DNA of 64,000 bases from Thalassia testudinum (GCA_037157565.1 JAZHRO010000036.1:127170001-127234000); one strand, 5' to 3'. Shown: positions 35,826 through 47,700, numbered from the stretch's first letter. The notes: generated from the sequence alone by a model not told the origin. Program-made: numbers and translations.

Positions 35826-36095
35826 GACGCGCTGCATTGACGTCTGGGTGTAGTGAAAAATAAGCAAGGGTTCTCGCATGAGGAACGCATATGAGTAAAG
35901 AAGTTAATTCCACTACATCGCCACCCAGATGTAATACAAAATGAGCAAGGGTTCTTGCATGAGGAATGCATGCAAGTAAAGAAGTTAGTTCAATTACATC
36001 ATCGCCCGGATGTAGTCGAAAATGAGCAAGGGTTCTCACATGAGGAACGCATGCGAGTAAAAAAACTAGTTCCACCACTTCGCCATCGAAGTGTG
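35826..36095 (+). repeat. 81-bp tandem monomers in the RTE 5' UTR
   Basis: GCAAGGGTTCT recurs at 35864, 35945 and 36026, exactly 81 bp apart, with GAGTAAAGAAGTTA, TCCACTACATCGCC and the (C)CGGATGTAGT(C)GAAAATGA phrase in each unit. A partial unit precedes them (from about 35826), and the third grades into the endonuclease ORF. The position is immediately upstream of the first coding motif. Confidence 0.85.
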
Positions 36096-36109
36096 TTATA
36101 AAAGAAGTT

Positions 36110-36875
36110 GAAATTCGACAGTTGGAATATTGATACTTTCTCCAGCAAGCTCATGGAGATTGTGGATACAATGGTAAGAAGGATTCAAATTCTTTGCCTT
36201 CAAGAGACTAAATGAGTTGGAAAAAAAGCAAAGGAAATCGAGAAAACAAGTTTCAAATTGTGGTATTCAGGAAGGGACAAATGTAGAAACGACGTGGGCA
36301 TTATTATTCATAAGGATTTGGAGAGTGTGGTTGAGGTTAAGAAATTAGGTGATCGAATTATTTTGATAAAATTAATCTTAGAAGAAGAGATCTTGAATGT
36401 TATTTCAGTTTATGCACCTCAAGTTGGTCTAGAGAAAAGAATGAAGAACAAATTCTAATGGGAGCTTGATATGATAATTCAAGAAATCCCACAGATGATT
36501 TTCTTGAGTGGAGATTTAAATGGGCATGTGGGAAAAGATGCTTTAGAGTATGCAAGAGTGCATGGAAATCATGATTTTAGTGTTAGGAATGAAGGGAAGA
36601 CTTTTCTCGATTTTGCAATAGCTTATGATCTTTTCATAATAAATACCTTCTTCAAAAAACGAGAAGAGCATTTGATCACCTACAAAAGTGGCTTAACAAG
36701 AACGCAGATTGATTACTTTGCTTTGAGAAAAAGAGATCACTTATCTTGTAAAGATTGCAAGATTATTCCAGGAGAGAGTTTAAGTGTTCAACATCGTCTT
36801 TTGGTGATAGATGTTCATATGAAGAAGGCAAAGAAAAGAAAACTGGTGTTTAAAAATTTGAGAATTAAATGGTGA
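36110..36875 (+). pseudogene. RTE endonuclease domain
   Basis: FDSWNIDTFSSKLMEIVDTM opens the APE domain, followed by CLQETK with the catalytic Glu (stop right after) and LKLWYSGRDKCRNDVGIII-type residues. Then come VISVYAPQVG (about 36405), IFLSGDLNGHVG (GDxN block, about 36500), RTQIDYFALRK (IDY block) and QHRLLVIDV. Stops at 36212, 36456 and 36873 break it into three frames. These blocks follow RTE endonucleases rather than L1. Confidence 0.9.
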
Positions 36876-38260
36876 AATCTTAAGAAAGATCAAGAGAGAT
36901 TCAAAGAGAAGATGATGCAAGAAAAGACTTGGGATCTTGATGGAAGTGTTGATGAATTGTGGTTAAATATGGCAAACTATATTAGGAAGGTGGCAAAAGA
37001 GGTGTTAAGCGTGTCCAAAGGAGGAGTTCCAGGACAAAAGGAGGCTTAGTGGAGTGAGGAAGTGCAAGAAAAACTTAAAATTAAAAGAACTTGCTTTAAA
37101 ACCTTATATCAAGATAAGATCGATAAAAACATGAAAATTATAAAAGAGCAAAGAAAGTGGTTAGTGAAGCAAAAGTAAAAGCTTGGGAGTATTTTTATAA
37201 GAAACTTGATTCTAAAGAAGGTGAAAAAGAAATCTTCAAGTTAGCTAAAGCAAAATAGTGGAAAGCAAAAGACCTTACACATATAAAGTGCATCAAGGAT
37301 GAAGAAGAAAAGGTACTTATAGCTAGTGATGATATAAATACACGATGGAAAATATATTTTCATTAGCTTTTTAATGAAAAATAAAAGAATGATATCTTAG
37401 GGGAGTTAGCCAACTCAGAAGATTTTGTGTATCGGACAAGCTATCGAAGTATACAAAAGAAAGAAATAGTAGAGGCTTTGAAGATAATAAAAAGTAAGAG
37501 GATTGTTGGGCCTAATGATATTCTTATAGACGTTTGGAGAGTGATGGGAGAAAGGAGTATAACTTAGCTCACAAAATTATTTAATATTATTTCAAGAGGC
37601 AAGAAGATGACAGAAGAATAGAGAAAAAGTTTTGTGATACCTTTATAAAAGAACAAGGGAGACATATAAAATTGTTCCAACTATAGAAGTATTAAATTGA
37701 TGAGCCATACGATAAAATTTTGGGAGAGAATAATTGAAAGAAGGGTGACGCAAGTCTGTAGTAACTTGAAACCAGTTTGGCTTTATACCAGGCCGATCCA
37801 CTACTAAGGCAATACATCTCTTGAGACGTATGATGGAAACCTACAAAGTCAAGAAGAAGGATTTACACATGATTTTTATTGATTTGGAGAAGACCTTTGA
37901 TTCTACCCCAAGGGATATCTTACGAAGAATTTTGGAGAAGAGGCAGGTACCATTTTTATATATCAATCTCATAAAAGATATATACTATGGAGCTGCAGCT
38001 TGTGTAAGGACTAATAATGATTTGACAGACTACTTTAATATCACCATTAATTTGCATCAAGGATTGACTTTAAGCCCTTATCTCTTTGCCTTGGTCATGG
38101 ATGAGTTGACGAAGCATATCCAAGCTGAAGTACCATGGTTTATGCTTTTTGCTGATGACATTGTGTTGGTTGATGAGACAAGAGATGAAGTGAACAGAAA
38201 ACTTGAGCTATGAAGGGAAGCCCTGGAAGTTAAAGAATTAGACCTAAGCAGGACAAAGAC
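36876..38260 (+). pseudogene. RTE linker and reverse transcriptase domain
   Basis: The linker (36876-37780) is broken. RT is best in the 130-codon frame 37821-38213: DLHMIFIDLEKTFDSTPRDI, YINLIKDIYYGAAACVRT, LHQGLTLSPYLFALVMDELT and the intact catalytic FADDIVLVDET near 38148. The C-terminal RTE block (YSSECWAINYRHVQKMSVTE) lies at 38520-38583, and IHIADPT precedes the tail. It is homologous throughout with the copy at 28031-29405. Confidence 0.92.
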
Positions 38261-38956
38261 TGAGTATATGGAATGCAAGTTTAGTAGTAAATGAAACAAT
38301 GAATGATGGATGTAAAAATTGGAGAAGAGTGCATTCCAATGAAAAATATTTTTAAGTACTTGGATCCATTTTCGAATAAGATGGTGGAATTCATGAAAAT
38401 GTTACACATAGAATTAATGTAGGGTAATTGAAATGGAGGGGTGCATCTGATGTTCTCTGTGATAAGAGGGTTCATTTAAAAGTCAAAGGAAAGTACTATC
38501 GAGCTGCAGTAAGACCAACCATGTATAGTTCTGAATGTTGGGCTATCAACTATAGGCATGTGCAGAAGATGTCTGTGACAGAAATGATGTTAAGATGGAT
38601 GTGTGGTCATACAAGAAATGGCCATATTTCAAATGAGATTATTCGAGAAAATGTTAGGGTAGCACTAATAGAGGATAAAATGAGAAAGGCATGCCTAAGA
38701 TAGTTTGGACATTTGCAAAGAAGGCCACTAGGTGCTCCAGTCAGGAGATGCGAGAAGTTGGAGGCTGAACCTACTAAAAGGAGACGAGAAAAATCAAACA
38801 AGTGTTAGAAGGAAACTATTAAGTATGACCTCAATTACTTTAATTTAAGTCCTGAAATGGCTTAAAATCGATTTGTGTGGAGGCAAAGAATCCATATAGC
38901 CGACCCCACTTAGTGTAGGAAAGGGCTTGGTTGCTGTTGTTGTTGGTGGTGGTGGT

Positions 38957-39106
38957 AGGTCCACCCAAGTCCCTAGAAAACATAACTCTGCCATCGCCGT
39001 CTCTAATCTCCATAGTGCTCGATAAAAAGTGTTGCCTTTCCCACTCCAGAAATTGTTGTTGCTCCCAGGAAATCCTGAATGTGTTGCCCCAAGATGCCAA
39101 AATACC
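38957..39106 (-). pseudogene. 5' part of the split host terminal exon
   Basis: On the minus strand a splice acceptor (TATTTTTAG, 39107) opens an exon reading GILASWGNTFRISWEQQQFL, then EWERQHFLSSTMEIRDGDGR and VMFSRDLGGP. The insertions begin there; the frame continues at 33472. The composition (high Trp/Gln/Glu, no stops, clean acceptor) is unlike the surrounding transposons. Upstream exons were not found between 39107 and the CACTA element or beyond, so this may be the last exon of a gene with a long intron, or an orphan exon. The family is not recognised. Confidence 0.65.
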
Positions 39107-39663
39107 CTAAAAATATATCACAAGTAGCAAATGAACCAACTGGTCCAGTAGGGACAAGCTAAAGGTGTAAACAAGAAAGAGAAGAGAGAGTAGTGTACAA
39201 GTGTCTACATTACAAGCCAACTAACTCATCCCAAACTCAAAAGTTTCCTCATTGGTTATTGTTATTACTATCCTTCCACTCGCCTTACAGGTCATCTCAT
39301 TAATAATCACCCCTCTTTAAGAGAAGTGATGGGGACATATCCTCCTCTTAACACCTCATGACACGTGGAGCTTCTTTTTGATAAGGGGAGAAACTTACCA
39401 TACACAAGATCCTGGAGTGAGGCATACCCATTCTTGATGTTTGAGAATGTTATCCAAGTCAATGCCTCGAGATTCTAAGGAGATAACTTGACTCGGTTTA
39501 ATCGAGGTTTGGTCAACGATCATTCAGATCCTCACTGGCAGAGGTTGGACAAATGGGTCAGTCACACCGATGCTCCTACTAGGAGCAAGATACTTTAGGT
39601 ATGCCTGCTCAGTCTAGCCTCTAATGAGATCTCATCCAATCACCCCTTTGGTACCTTAACATC
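39107..39663. other. Intron-side or intergenic sequence between the host exon and the CACTA element
   Basis: No coding motif is present. 39180-39420 reads like LTR sequence on the minus strand (GTTGGCTTGTAATGTAGACAC). No terminus could be assigned. Confidence 0.4.
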
Positions 39664-41781
39664 CACTACAAGTCAACGCATTTCACGACAGTAAAAAACC
39701 ATCATCTAAACACTTAAAACTGTCGCCACTTAGCGTTGCAAAAATGGGCGTGGCCATTGAGCATATACGATGATTTTTTAAAAACCATTGTGTGCAGTTG
39801 TAGAAGACGATTTTTATTAAAATCGTCGTTTTTGTAAACTAGAACATGATTTTACAAACCGTTGCATCTGTTCTTGACAATAGCATAGGCAACTTCCCAA
39901 ACAAAAAAGAGACAGGTAAAACTTATTAAATCTTCGTTAATAATAAAACTTTATACAATATGATAACACATATATACAACAAAGTAAAAAATGTAAAAGT
40001 AAAAAAAAATACAACTAGACTTCTGCTCCTACCCCATGATCTACTCCACCACTCCCAAAATCATCATCTCTACGAGGCTGGAAATGGTATCAAGTGTGTT
40101 CTAACCCTCCTTGTATAAGCTGCATCATCTCCTGCATTTGAGCTCTCTGCTCCATAAAGTTTCTTGTATCCTGCTAGGCTTGAGTTTGTTGATCTAGCTT
40201 TGCAGTGACATTTCAAGCTTCTGTAGTGTTTGCTGGTTTTCCTCTCACAGTGTTTGCCTCGTGTGCTTTTCTTTTTTCAGCAAGTGTATGTCTCTAACAA
40301 TTATAATAATCATGTTTTGATTACAAAAATAATTAAATAACTAAAATCACAACCAACCCAACCGTACTCCTAAACCCTAACACAACCCAATAAACCACCT
40401 CCCAACCAATTAACATTAATGAATTTTTAAAAATTTTGACAGAATTTCCATTTATATATTTCATTTTTCTAATAAAATAGCATTTCCACATGTAATAAAA
40501 CAATCGATAAAACAGCACAACACAATCCATTCAATTAAAAGACAGTATGTAGGCAAACCTCACATCTAATAAGAACCTAAAAATGCATTTAAGATACATC
40601 AAAGTAGGCATACACCTCACCATAAATTCAACAAAATTTTTTTTAAATAAGCACACCCCATATCTAACATGGTCCTAAAATATTACAAAAAAAATTCATG
40701 TATAACACTCCTAAAATATATACCACAAAAAAGAAATAGATGTTTTTAAAACTTACCTCTAAAGCCTCCGAGTGTCTATCGCGAACAACCTGGAATTTCA
40801 AAAACACATAATAAATTAAATTACTAACAGCTATCTATTAAAAATCTTAGCAATTAATTTAATACTAAAGTTAAACTAGCTAGTACAAACACAATTAAGC
40901 CCTACATATGTATTAACCCTAACTCTAAAGCAATGTATAAACCTTAGCTCTAAACCAAAACTTAAAGCCTAAACCCTAACAAACAACAATTAACACAATT
41001 AAAACCAAAGCTAACATAGTGGATTTAGGTTTTAATGACACACAATTAACTAAACCTAAACCTAAACCTAAAACACACATTCACACAATTAACAGAAAAT
41101 TCATATTTATTCATTTATAACTAAAACAAAATAATTTTTAAGAGAAAAAATCACAATTAACATAAACTAAAAAATTATCTTAATTTTGAAAAAAAAATGG
41201 GGGCGGGGGGAGAGGGGGCTCACGCACAAGAGGGCGCGGCTACGAGAGGAGCGGCGGGGGAAGGAGGAGGGGGCAGGCGAGGAGGGCCTGGGGTTTGCGA
41301 CAACAAGAAGGGGGTCAGCCAGGAGGAGGAGGGAGCGCGTAAGGAGGAGGATGAGAGCCAGTGTTACCGATTAAGAGGGCGGCCAACGGCAGCCGAAGAG
41401 AGGGATGATGGTGGCCGGAGAGAGGAGTTACGATAGCCGGTGAGAGGGAAGAGGGTTTTGGAGGAGGAGAATGGAAGCAATGGGTCGGGGTTGCAAGCGA
41501 GGGTTTCGTGTTTATCTCCCCAGTTACGATGATTTTTTCAACAACCGTCATGTATGGTAGATCAAGGCAGGAAAAATAGTCTCAGCCAAATTTCCCAAAT
41601 TGTTTGTACGACGAGTTTTATCAAAACTGACTCCTCTATTAATAATAAAATGGTTTGGGAACCGTCGTATAAGTGAGAGATCCAGGGTCGAGGAGGGAGG
41701 GGACCGAGGGCACGATACACGACAGGTTTTATGGTAAATGCCGCAAGTTCAGTGTCACAAATACTTGTTTTTCTAGTAGTG
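39664..41781 (-). mobile_element. CACTA (En/Spm) element with transposase C-terminal remnant, TSD ATC
   Basis: The left end is CACTACAAGTCAACGC and the right end in reverse complement is CACTACTAGAAAAACAAG. Both are flanked by ATC (39661-39663 and 41782-41784), the 3-bp TSD of CACTA elements. Subterminal short inverted repeats of the ACGAYGGTTTT/AAAATCGTCGT kind occur at both ends (39770-39870 and 41525-41730). On the minus strand a micro-exon 40789-40757 (VVRDRHSEALE) with AG/GT borders and a downstream segment (40250-40020, QDTRNFMEQRAQMQEMMQ) look like the coiled C-terminus of plant En/Spm-type transposases. A G-rich block at 41195-41500 is probably captured or subterminal sequence. At 2.1 kb it is non-autonomous. 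Confidence 0.9.
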
Positions 41782-41784
41782 ATC

Positions 41785-43934
41785 ATTCACATATGCGAGC
41801 ACCTATAGAGATTTCGCTGAGTACAACCAGTCATGAGTCCAGGTACCCCAATGGCATCTACACAAGTGGGCATCTACAGAGCTTTCACTATGAGTACCTC
41901 ATTTTCAATGGTTGGCTCAAGGCATATCAATATAACTACGACCTCTTTAAGTTCCAAATTTCCCTAAGGTAGCTACAAGCTACCAAGTTGCAACATATTT
42001 CAACCCAACATGGTAAACCCTTAGGTTCATGAAGTCAAGGTGCATTTCCTATGGTCCATCCGTATCAGACCTGCACCTTCATTCCATATCTTTCACTTAT
42101 TTAGTTCCCATGAGGACTACTCTTAAACCTAAGGACCAACTAGATCACTTAGGGTTTGCCTTAAACCCTAGGAACCTAGGAACCATCCATTAGGTCCTTG
42201 ACAAGGTCAGTAAACACTATCATTTTATGATTAAGCCATTAGTTAGCCTTTTAGAATCCATTTTAATCCCATTAAGGAGCTTTAAGCTCAATTAAAACCA
42301 TTTATTAGTCCACTATAGTTTTTTTGTAATTTAACTAATTATCTCATGGTATAGGTCATCTTTTAATCTTGACTTAAGGTTTAATGCATAAAGGGGCTCA
42401 TAGTAGATGCAATTAGGGTTAAACCAACAAAGACCCCAATTATACCCACAATCAGGCCACCTAACATTAAGTGCTAATGTTAGGTACCCATCAAGGGATA
42501 TTGAATGTTAGACCGAATGTTAAGGGGCCTTCACAAGGCTACCTAACGTTAGCCATTAATGTTAAGTCTACTATAAGTCGTGACAACAAGCCACAAATGA
42601 TTGAATTAAGCTCCTAAACCTCAATTTAACCCCAAACCAACTATAAATATGATTAAGGATTAATGCTTAATTAAGGACAATAGAAATCGACTAGAAACCC
42701 TTAAGAATTCCTCAATCTCATCTCAACTTAGCTACCACTAATCCCCCTAAAAGTGACCATAAGGGCTGCATGCATAAGAATCCACCACATGCAAACCATA
42801 TCCATGAATCTAAACACCTAAATTAGGTTTCTAAACCTTAAATAATGAGAGAGAAACATGAAAACGCAGATGCATGGTCTCTACCTTGAATTGAGCTTGA
42901 AATACAAATGTATGGTCTTCTTAAGGTGCTTAAGGTACGAGCCTTCCTCCTATTTCCTCCCAAATTCTCGTTTGATCCTCTTTAGACGTTCCTCTCTCTT
43001 TAGTAAGAGAGTGAGATTAGGGAGGGGGGCATATGTGGGTTTTAAATGGGTGTGGTAGGATTAGGGCTGAGAGATATTTTAGGAGCTCTCATCGATTATT
43101 TCTTTGAAAACGAACAAATGAAACTTACAAAATCTCATTTTTAGGTCCCAGAACTCTCGATTTTTGTGCAAAGAAGTCCATTGGACTTGTTATGTTGACA
43201 GGAACATTGCGGTGGATTTGAATTTCAAGTTCGGCCTCCGATTTATGTTCTTAATTTTTTGTACTAAAATGCGATTAAAAAAAGTTTGTTAACTTGCCAC
43301 GAAACACGAAACGACAGACTCGACAAAAGGGTCTAATGGCCTCCAATTTGCACAAAATCGATGTCGTTGGTTTCAAATTTTCGTAAGGACTTTGAACATA
43401 ACTTTCAAATGGGAAACAATGTCGATTTCAAAATGAGGAGGGTTTCTCGCAAAATTTCTGCAACGTAAGCTGCAGTGCTCCGATTCATGCGAAATGGAAG
43501 GCATTGGATTCCTTAGGAAATATGAAACCTAACTTAAGTATGAAAATTTCTAATCTGAGGTCTCAAAACATAAGCTGGCAAGTATCAGGAAACAATCGTA
43601 AGCACCATAGGAAAGAAGATCCCAAGCACGATAGGGGAGACAACCCTAAGCATAAAATAAATTGAGACACCAATCACATCCATCATTGAGACACCCTTGA
43701 ACATGATAAATAACATGGGAAGTCTCTCAGCAAGACATCAATCAAGTTCTAGACAATCACGAAATCTAGGCACCACAAGACCTAGCATCTAAACAAGTTC
43801 ACCATTGCCAAACAACACATGGAATTGATCACAATAGGTTTTGGGCGATCAGACCAGCAGCAGCAACATGAGATCGACTTCACCATCAGTCAATCAGGTT
43901 TTGGGCAACAGCAGCAGCCATAACGGAGATCTAC
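41785..43934. other. Repeat-like DNA without recognised genes
   Basis: 42080-42620 contains palindromic phrases around TAACATTAAGTGCTAATGTTA. 42940-43600 resembles a minus-strand LTR leader. Two copies of AATCAGGTTTTGGGC-type sequence with CAGCAGCAGCAAC lie at 43833-43920. No protein motif was seen. Confidence 0.4.
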
Positions 43935-43943
43935 ACTAATAAC

Positions 43944-44966
43944 CATGGTTTTAAAAAACTAGCTTCGAGGCGAGGCAGAAGAAAATCACCTCGAGGCTAT
44001 GACCTCAGGGTTGCAGTGTGAGGTGTGCACCTCGATTTGTCAAGGCTGAGTTAAGGCAATAAGGAGGCGAGGTGGAATCGAGGCTATAGCCTCAGTTGAA
44101 AGTTTACATTTGAAGGTCATGTGAGTTACATATAACTTAATAAAACAAATAAAACCCTTTTGTAAAATCCTATACCCATCACCCGACCCCAAACAATGAC
44201 CCTAACCTCTCAAGTTCTAAAACACCTATTGCCCTTAGCTGTTGCAAGTCATTCTCCATCTTTGGATTCCTCCATTACCATTGCCAATGGTTGTTGCACC
44301 GCCAGTTGCCAATTACCTTTCCTCCGTACCACCCCTTATCAGTTTGTCCCCTCTCATTACCCATTGTTGTCTCCTTCCCCTTTCAAGTCTTAACCTCACT
44401 TTTTGCAGTTATTGGTAAGAGTCTCGACTTCTCTTTAGTTACACATTACATTTTTTATTATTACTTATACATTTATTTTACTATTTAATTATGTTTTATG
44501 TGATTAGTTTACATGTCATGTGATTACTGAATTGATTTTTTTTAAGCGACTATGTGGTGATTATTTACTTAAATCTTGTTGTTGCATATTTATTATTATT
44601 ATTCTCTCAAAAGAATATTTTTTATTATTATTTTAACTTTTTAATACTATTATGTGGCTATTATTTTGACTTTTTTGATGAGTTTACTTGTTATGTGGTA
44701 CTTATGTGTACTTAAATCTTATTATATTAGTTTATATGTGAATATTGTGTGTATTGTACGGTAATAATATTTAATAATGGACACTAAAATGTTGTGATAG
44801 AACAAAAATAGCATAAAAGTATATTTTTACATTATTTTTTCATTATTAGCACTTAATCATATATATTTGTATCATTTTTTCTTATTTTCCATCCAAAAAC
44901 TGAGCCTGACGCCTCGCCTCGATAAATGAAACCGCCTCAGTACCACCTCGCATTTTTTAAAATCTT
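43944..44966. mobile_element. MULE-like non-autonomous element, 9-bp TSD
   Basis: A perfect 9-bp repeat ACTAATAAC (43935-43943 and 44967-44975) flanks ends reading CATGGTTTTAAAAAACTAG and, in reverse complement, AAGATTTTAAAAAATGCG. The subterminal region carries CGAGGCGAGGC on one side and GCCTCGCCTCG on the other, so the ends are imperfect inverted repeats. A 9-bp TSD is the Mutator signature; an 8-bp hAT reading cannot be excluded. The internal sequence is AT-rich with no transposase. Confidence 0.8.
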
Positions 44967-45110
44967 ACTAATAACACATTGGATGCAAAGCAACCAACAC
45001 TCACAATGAACGTGCAAAGATCCTTCAAGCTATGATCCTTTTGTGCATGCTGGAAATGAAAAAAGGAATTGAGCATTTGGTGTAATACCATATCGCCAAT
45101 TTAGAATCAC

Positions 45111-45167
45111 TGCTCTAATACCATGTGATATTACTTCAAAATAGAACCTTAATCTCTCTTATATAGA
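45111..45167 (-). promoter_or_regulatory. PBS, LTR terminus and TATA box of a degraded LTR element
   Basis: On the minus strand TATATAAG (45166-45159), then a short leader ending ATATCACA, then TGGTATTAGAGCA (45123-45111), one change from the tRNA-Met site. This is the typical U5/PBS junction of a Copia-like element. The LTR start and internal genes were not recognised, partly because the MULE-like element lies just beyond. Confidence 0.5.
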
Positions 45168-45249
45168 GAGGTGGGAAAGTTCCAGATAAGCCCAAACAAA
45201 ATAGAAAATAAAATTAGTCTACATGAACTCTAACACCTATCAAAAAAGA

Positions 45250-46560
45250 CTAACAGGTCCTATAACCCACTTACATCCTGATAGAACAACCACAAGCAAC
45301 CTTCACAGGAAAATCGAAATTCTTTAGGATAAAACTACCAGAAGCCAATTGAATCTTATGACAGAAACCTAGCTAGGATAGTCAAATAGGAATGATTACT
45401 CAACCAAAGTCATCACTCAAGGTCTTCCCAATAAAGAAAGGACCATGAAAGCTCTTTTGACTAAAGAATCCCTACCATCCATTTAGCATATCCTATTGAG
45501 AAGAAAACTCGATTAAAGGTAGTTCACATCATAGGAAAAGGGATTTAACCAGCAACAACATGAATGCCTAAGAATACCAAGTCAACAGCCATCGATTATA
45601 ATCTTCACTCTAGATTCATTAAGGTCATCATAACAATTTCTTAAAGAAAGTGTTAGCAGCAATGACTAAAGATGGAATCTCTTGAAGAGACATGTCCGTC
45701 AAGAAATTTTGGCGAGAGATTGCATAAATCTCAAAACAAACTTACTCAATAGGGAGAATCCTAACAAAATTAGGACTATTGAAGTCTATAAAAGGACTTA
45801 TGGAGATGATGTAAGGGATCATCTCAATGATTTTGTATTTTCAACTTTCCGAGGGCAATTGCATCAAGAGAGTTGAGACCAATCCTTATTCTCGATCTTT
45901 CTATCTTCTTAGTGGAAGTTTAGGGTTAAATTCCCTCCCTAGACATACACCTTAATCGGTGGAACTCGGTAAACAATTTTCTTATTCTTATTTTCTTGCT
46001 ACATTGGAATATGTGGTTGAGTCCATCCTCCATTCGAACCCACGAGGAACATTGGACTCACGCCATTAGCATTGTCTATAACAATAAAAGCTTTACTCAC
46101 TACAAGCTTTGAACTCACCATCTTCCTTGTGGCACCTCAGCAAACCAAGTCTACTAACCCAATCGAGAGGCTCAAGAAGAGCCTGGTGTTAGGTGTGAAA
46201 CAATGTTTGTTAAAACTCGTGTCCTAATACAGTCGAATGTGCAAAAATAACTTTTAAATTTGTAGTCTCGAAATGTGAAATTCGAGGTCATCTCTAAGAG
46301 CAACTAAATGTGCACAAACCACTATTTAATTAATTACAATGAACTTGTAATAGAGTTGAATTCTTTAAAATCCATGAGTCCAAAATCGCACCTTAATCCA
46401 CAAAATACGAAGATACAATTCAAGATTAAGTGCAAAGAATGAATATCAAAGAGATTAAAAATTTTACGCTTTAATGCTCAAATAAAAAAAATATTCAAGT
46501 ATGGACAATATGATAATGTAGTAAAATCACAAGATATTCAATAATAAAATTAAATCTTCG
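45250..46560. other. LTR-like unassigned sequence
   Basis: A plus-strand TATA box (CTATAAAAGG, 45786) is followed by a leader-like stretch to about 46100 and then TTGAACTCACCATCTTCC. This layout suits another LTR retrotransposon with unknown ends. The 45682-45876 frame is within it and has no motif. Confidence 0.35.
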
Positions 46561-47700
46561 ATAAATAAGCAAACTTCAAAATTGGTCCGTGGGAGTAAGG
46601 CTTTTCTTGCTATCAGGCCCCTACGAATTTTGCAAATCAATTCCTGCAAGGTCTTTGTTCTCTTCGAATTGGTCCCTGCAAGCAGCAGGGGACCTCTTCT
46701 TGTGCATGGAGGCTGCAACAAAGATGTCTGGCGAAGGTTCACGAGGACTTCAGGTTGTGTGGCGAAGGTGGAAAGCTTTGTTGGAGTACCACGAAGCTTC
46801 TCGTCAAGCTTGAGAGCTCGAAAAAGGTGGGTGGACAGTGGTAGAGGTCGGAAAAGATGGTTGCGACCGACGGTAGTGGTTTGGCGTTAGAGGTGACGAA
46901 CCTCCAAACCAAAGTCGAGAAGATTCGCCAGGGCTTGGTGAAGGTGGTGGTGGCATTGATTTGGCATGACGAAACCAGATGAGGGCCACCATACTCAAGG
47001 GAGGTGGCGGTGGCGATAGGAGTCCAATGGATGCCTATATGCGTTGAAACCCTCAATTTCTTGAGGGCTTTTGACCGTCATGGCTTTGCAAGGATAAACG
47101 GGTGGTCAGCGACAAGGGTCGATGCACAGAGCAGCGTGGAGGAGCTTGTTAGGGAGTAGTCGGCCACGAAGAAGACAATGGCGTAGGGGGAAGAGTTTGG
47201 GGTCAATTCCTAGTTCTAAGGAGGACAAGATACACTACAAAGAGGGGGAGAAGATTGACTACCTAATACCTATGAGGTGACAAGGAAGCGAGGAGACGCC
47301 CAGCATTGGCCAGCCAGAGTTGGAGAAGAATACTTCGACGAGGGAGTTTGAGGCGAGGAAGAGGGTGGAGACTCTAGCTTCGATGTCGAGAAGCTCGGTA
47401 AGGATACAAGGGAGATAATCGTGCCCTCAATTGACGGCGAGGAGTAGCGACAAGGGAGATTGAAGAGCTCTGAGGTCTTCGTTGACGGCGACGTCAAGAA
47501 ACGAGGTGTGGACGCACCAAGACTTGACGAAAATCCTTTTGGAAGCTCGACAAGGCTTTATAGAAGGTTGGCACGGAGCATTGGGGCCGACTCGCGGCCT
47601 CGATAAGGGAGGTGCATGCGAGCTCCAGCGACTTTGGTTGTGATTAATCGCCACGGTAGATGGCAATAGGAGCTTGAAAAAGCTTCAAATTAAAGGGCTA
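46561..47700. other. GC-rich block, partly repeated at 62.9 kb
   Basis: Several overlapping open frames occur on both strands because stops are scarce, but none shows a conserved motif. 47101-47283 is repeated in direct orientation at about 62867-63050. Confidence 0.45.
47101..47283 (+). repeat. Repeat B, copy 1
   Basis: It matches 62867-63050, sharing CAATGCACAGAG or CGATGCACAGAG, GAAGAAGACAA, TTCCTAGTT and ATACACTACAAAGA, and it ends near CCTATGAGG. The copies differ by scattered substitutions and a small indel. Confidence 0.8.

Larger units (their letters stand above)
35799..38955 (+). mobile_element. RTE-clade non-LTR retrotransposon, full length, 12-bp TSD
   Basis: The element is flanked by a perfect direct repeat TAGGTCCACCCA (35787-35798 and 38956-38967). 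Its length, 3,157 bp, equals a full plant RTE. It carries 81-bp 5' repeats, an endonuclease, a reverse transcriptase and a GTTGTTGTTGGTGG tail. Multiple stops make it inactive. Because the TSD includes the final TA of the adjacent solo LTR, the RTE inserted after that LTR. Confidence 0.95.

Noticed and set aside
35826..36095. CRISPR-like direct repeats
   Set aside because: The 81-bp units are contiguous without spacers, in a plant RTE element.
41051..41075. Telomere-like CCTAAA repeats
   Set aside because: The unit is six bases in a short run, not the plant CCCTAAA heptamer, and lies inside the CACTA element.
46097..46110. CACTACAAG as a CACTA terminus
   Set aside because: No continuation typical of CACTA ends, no partner end and no subterminal repeats.
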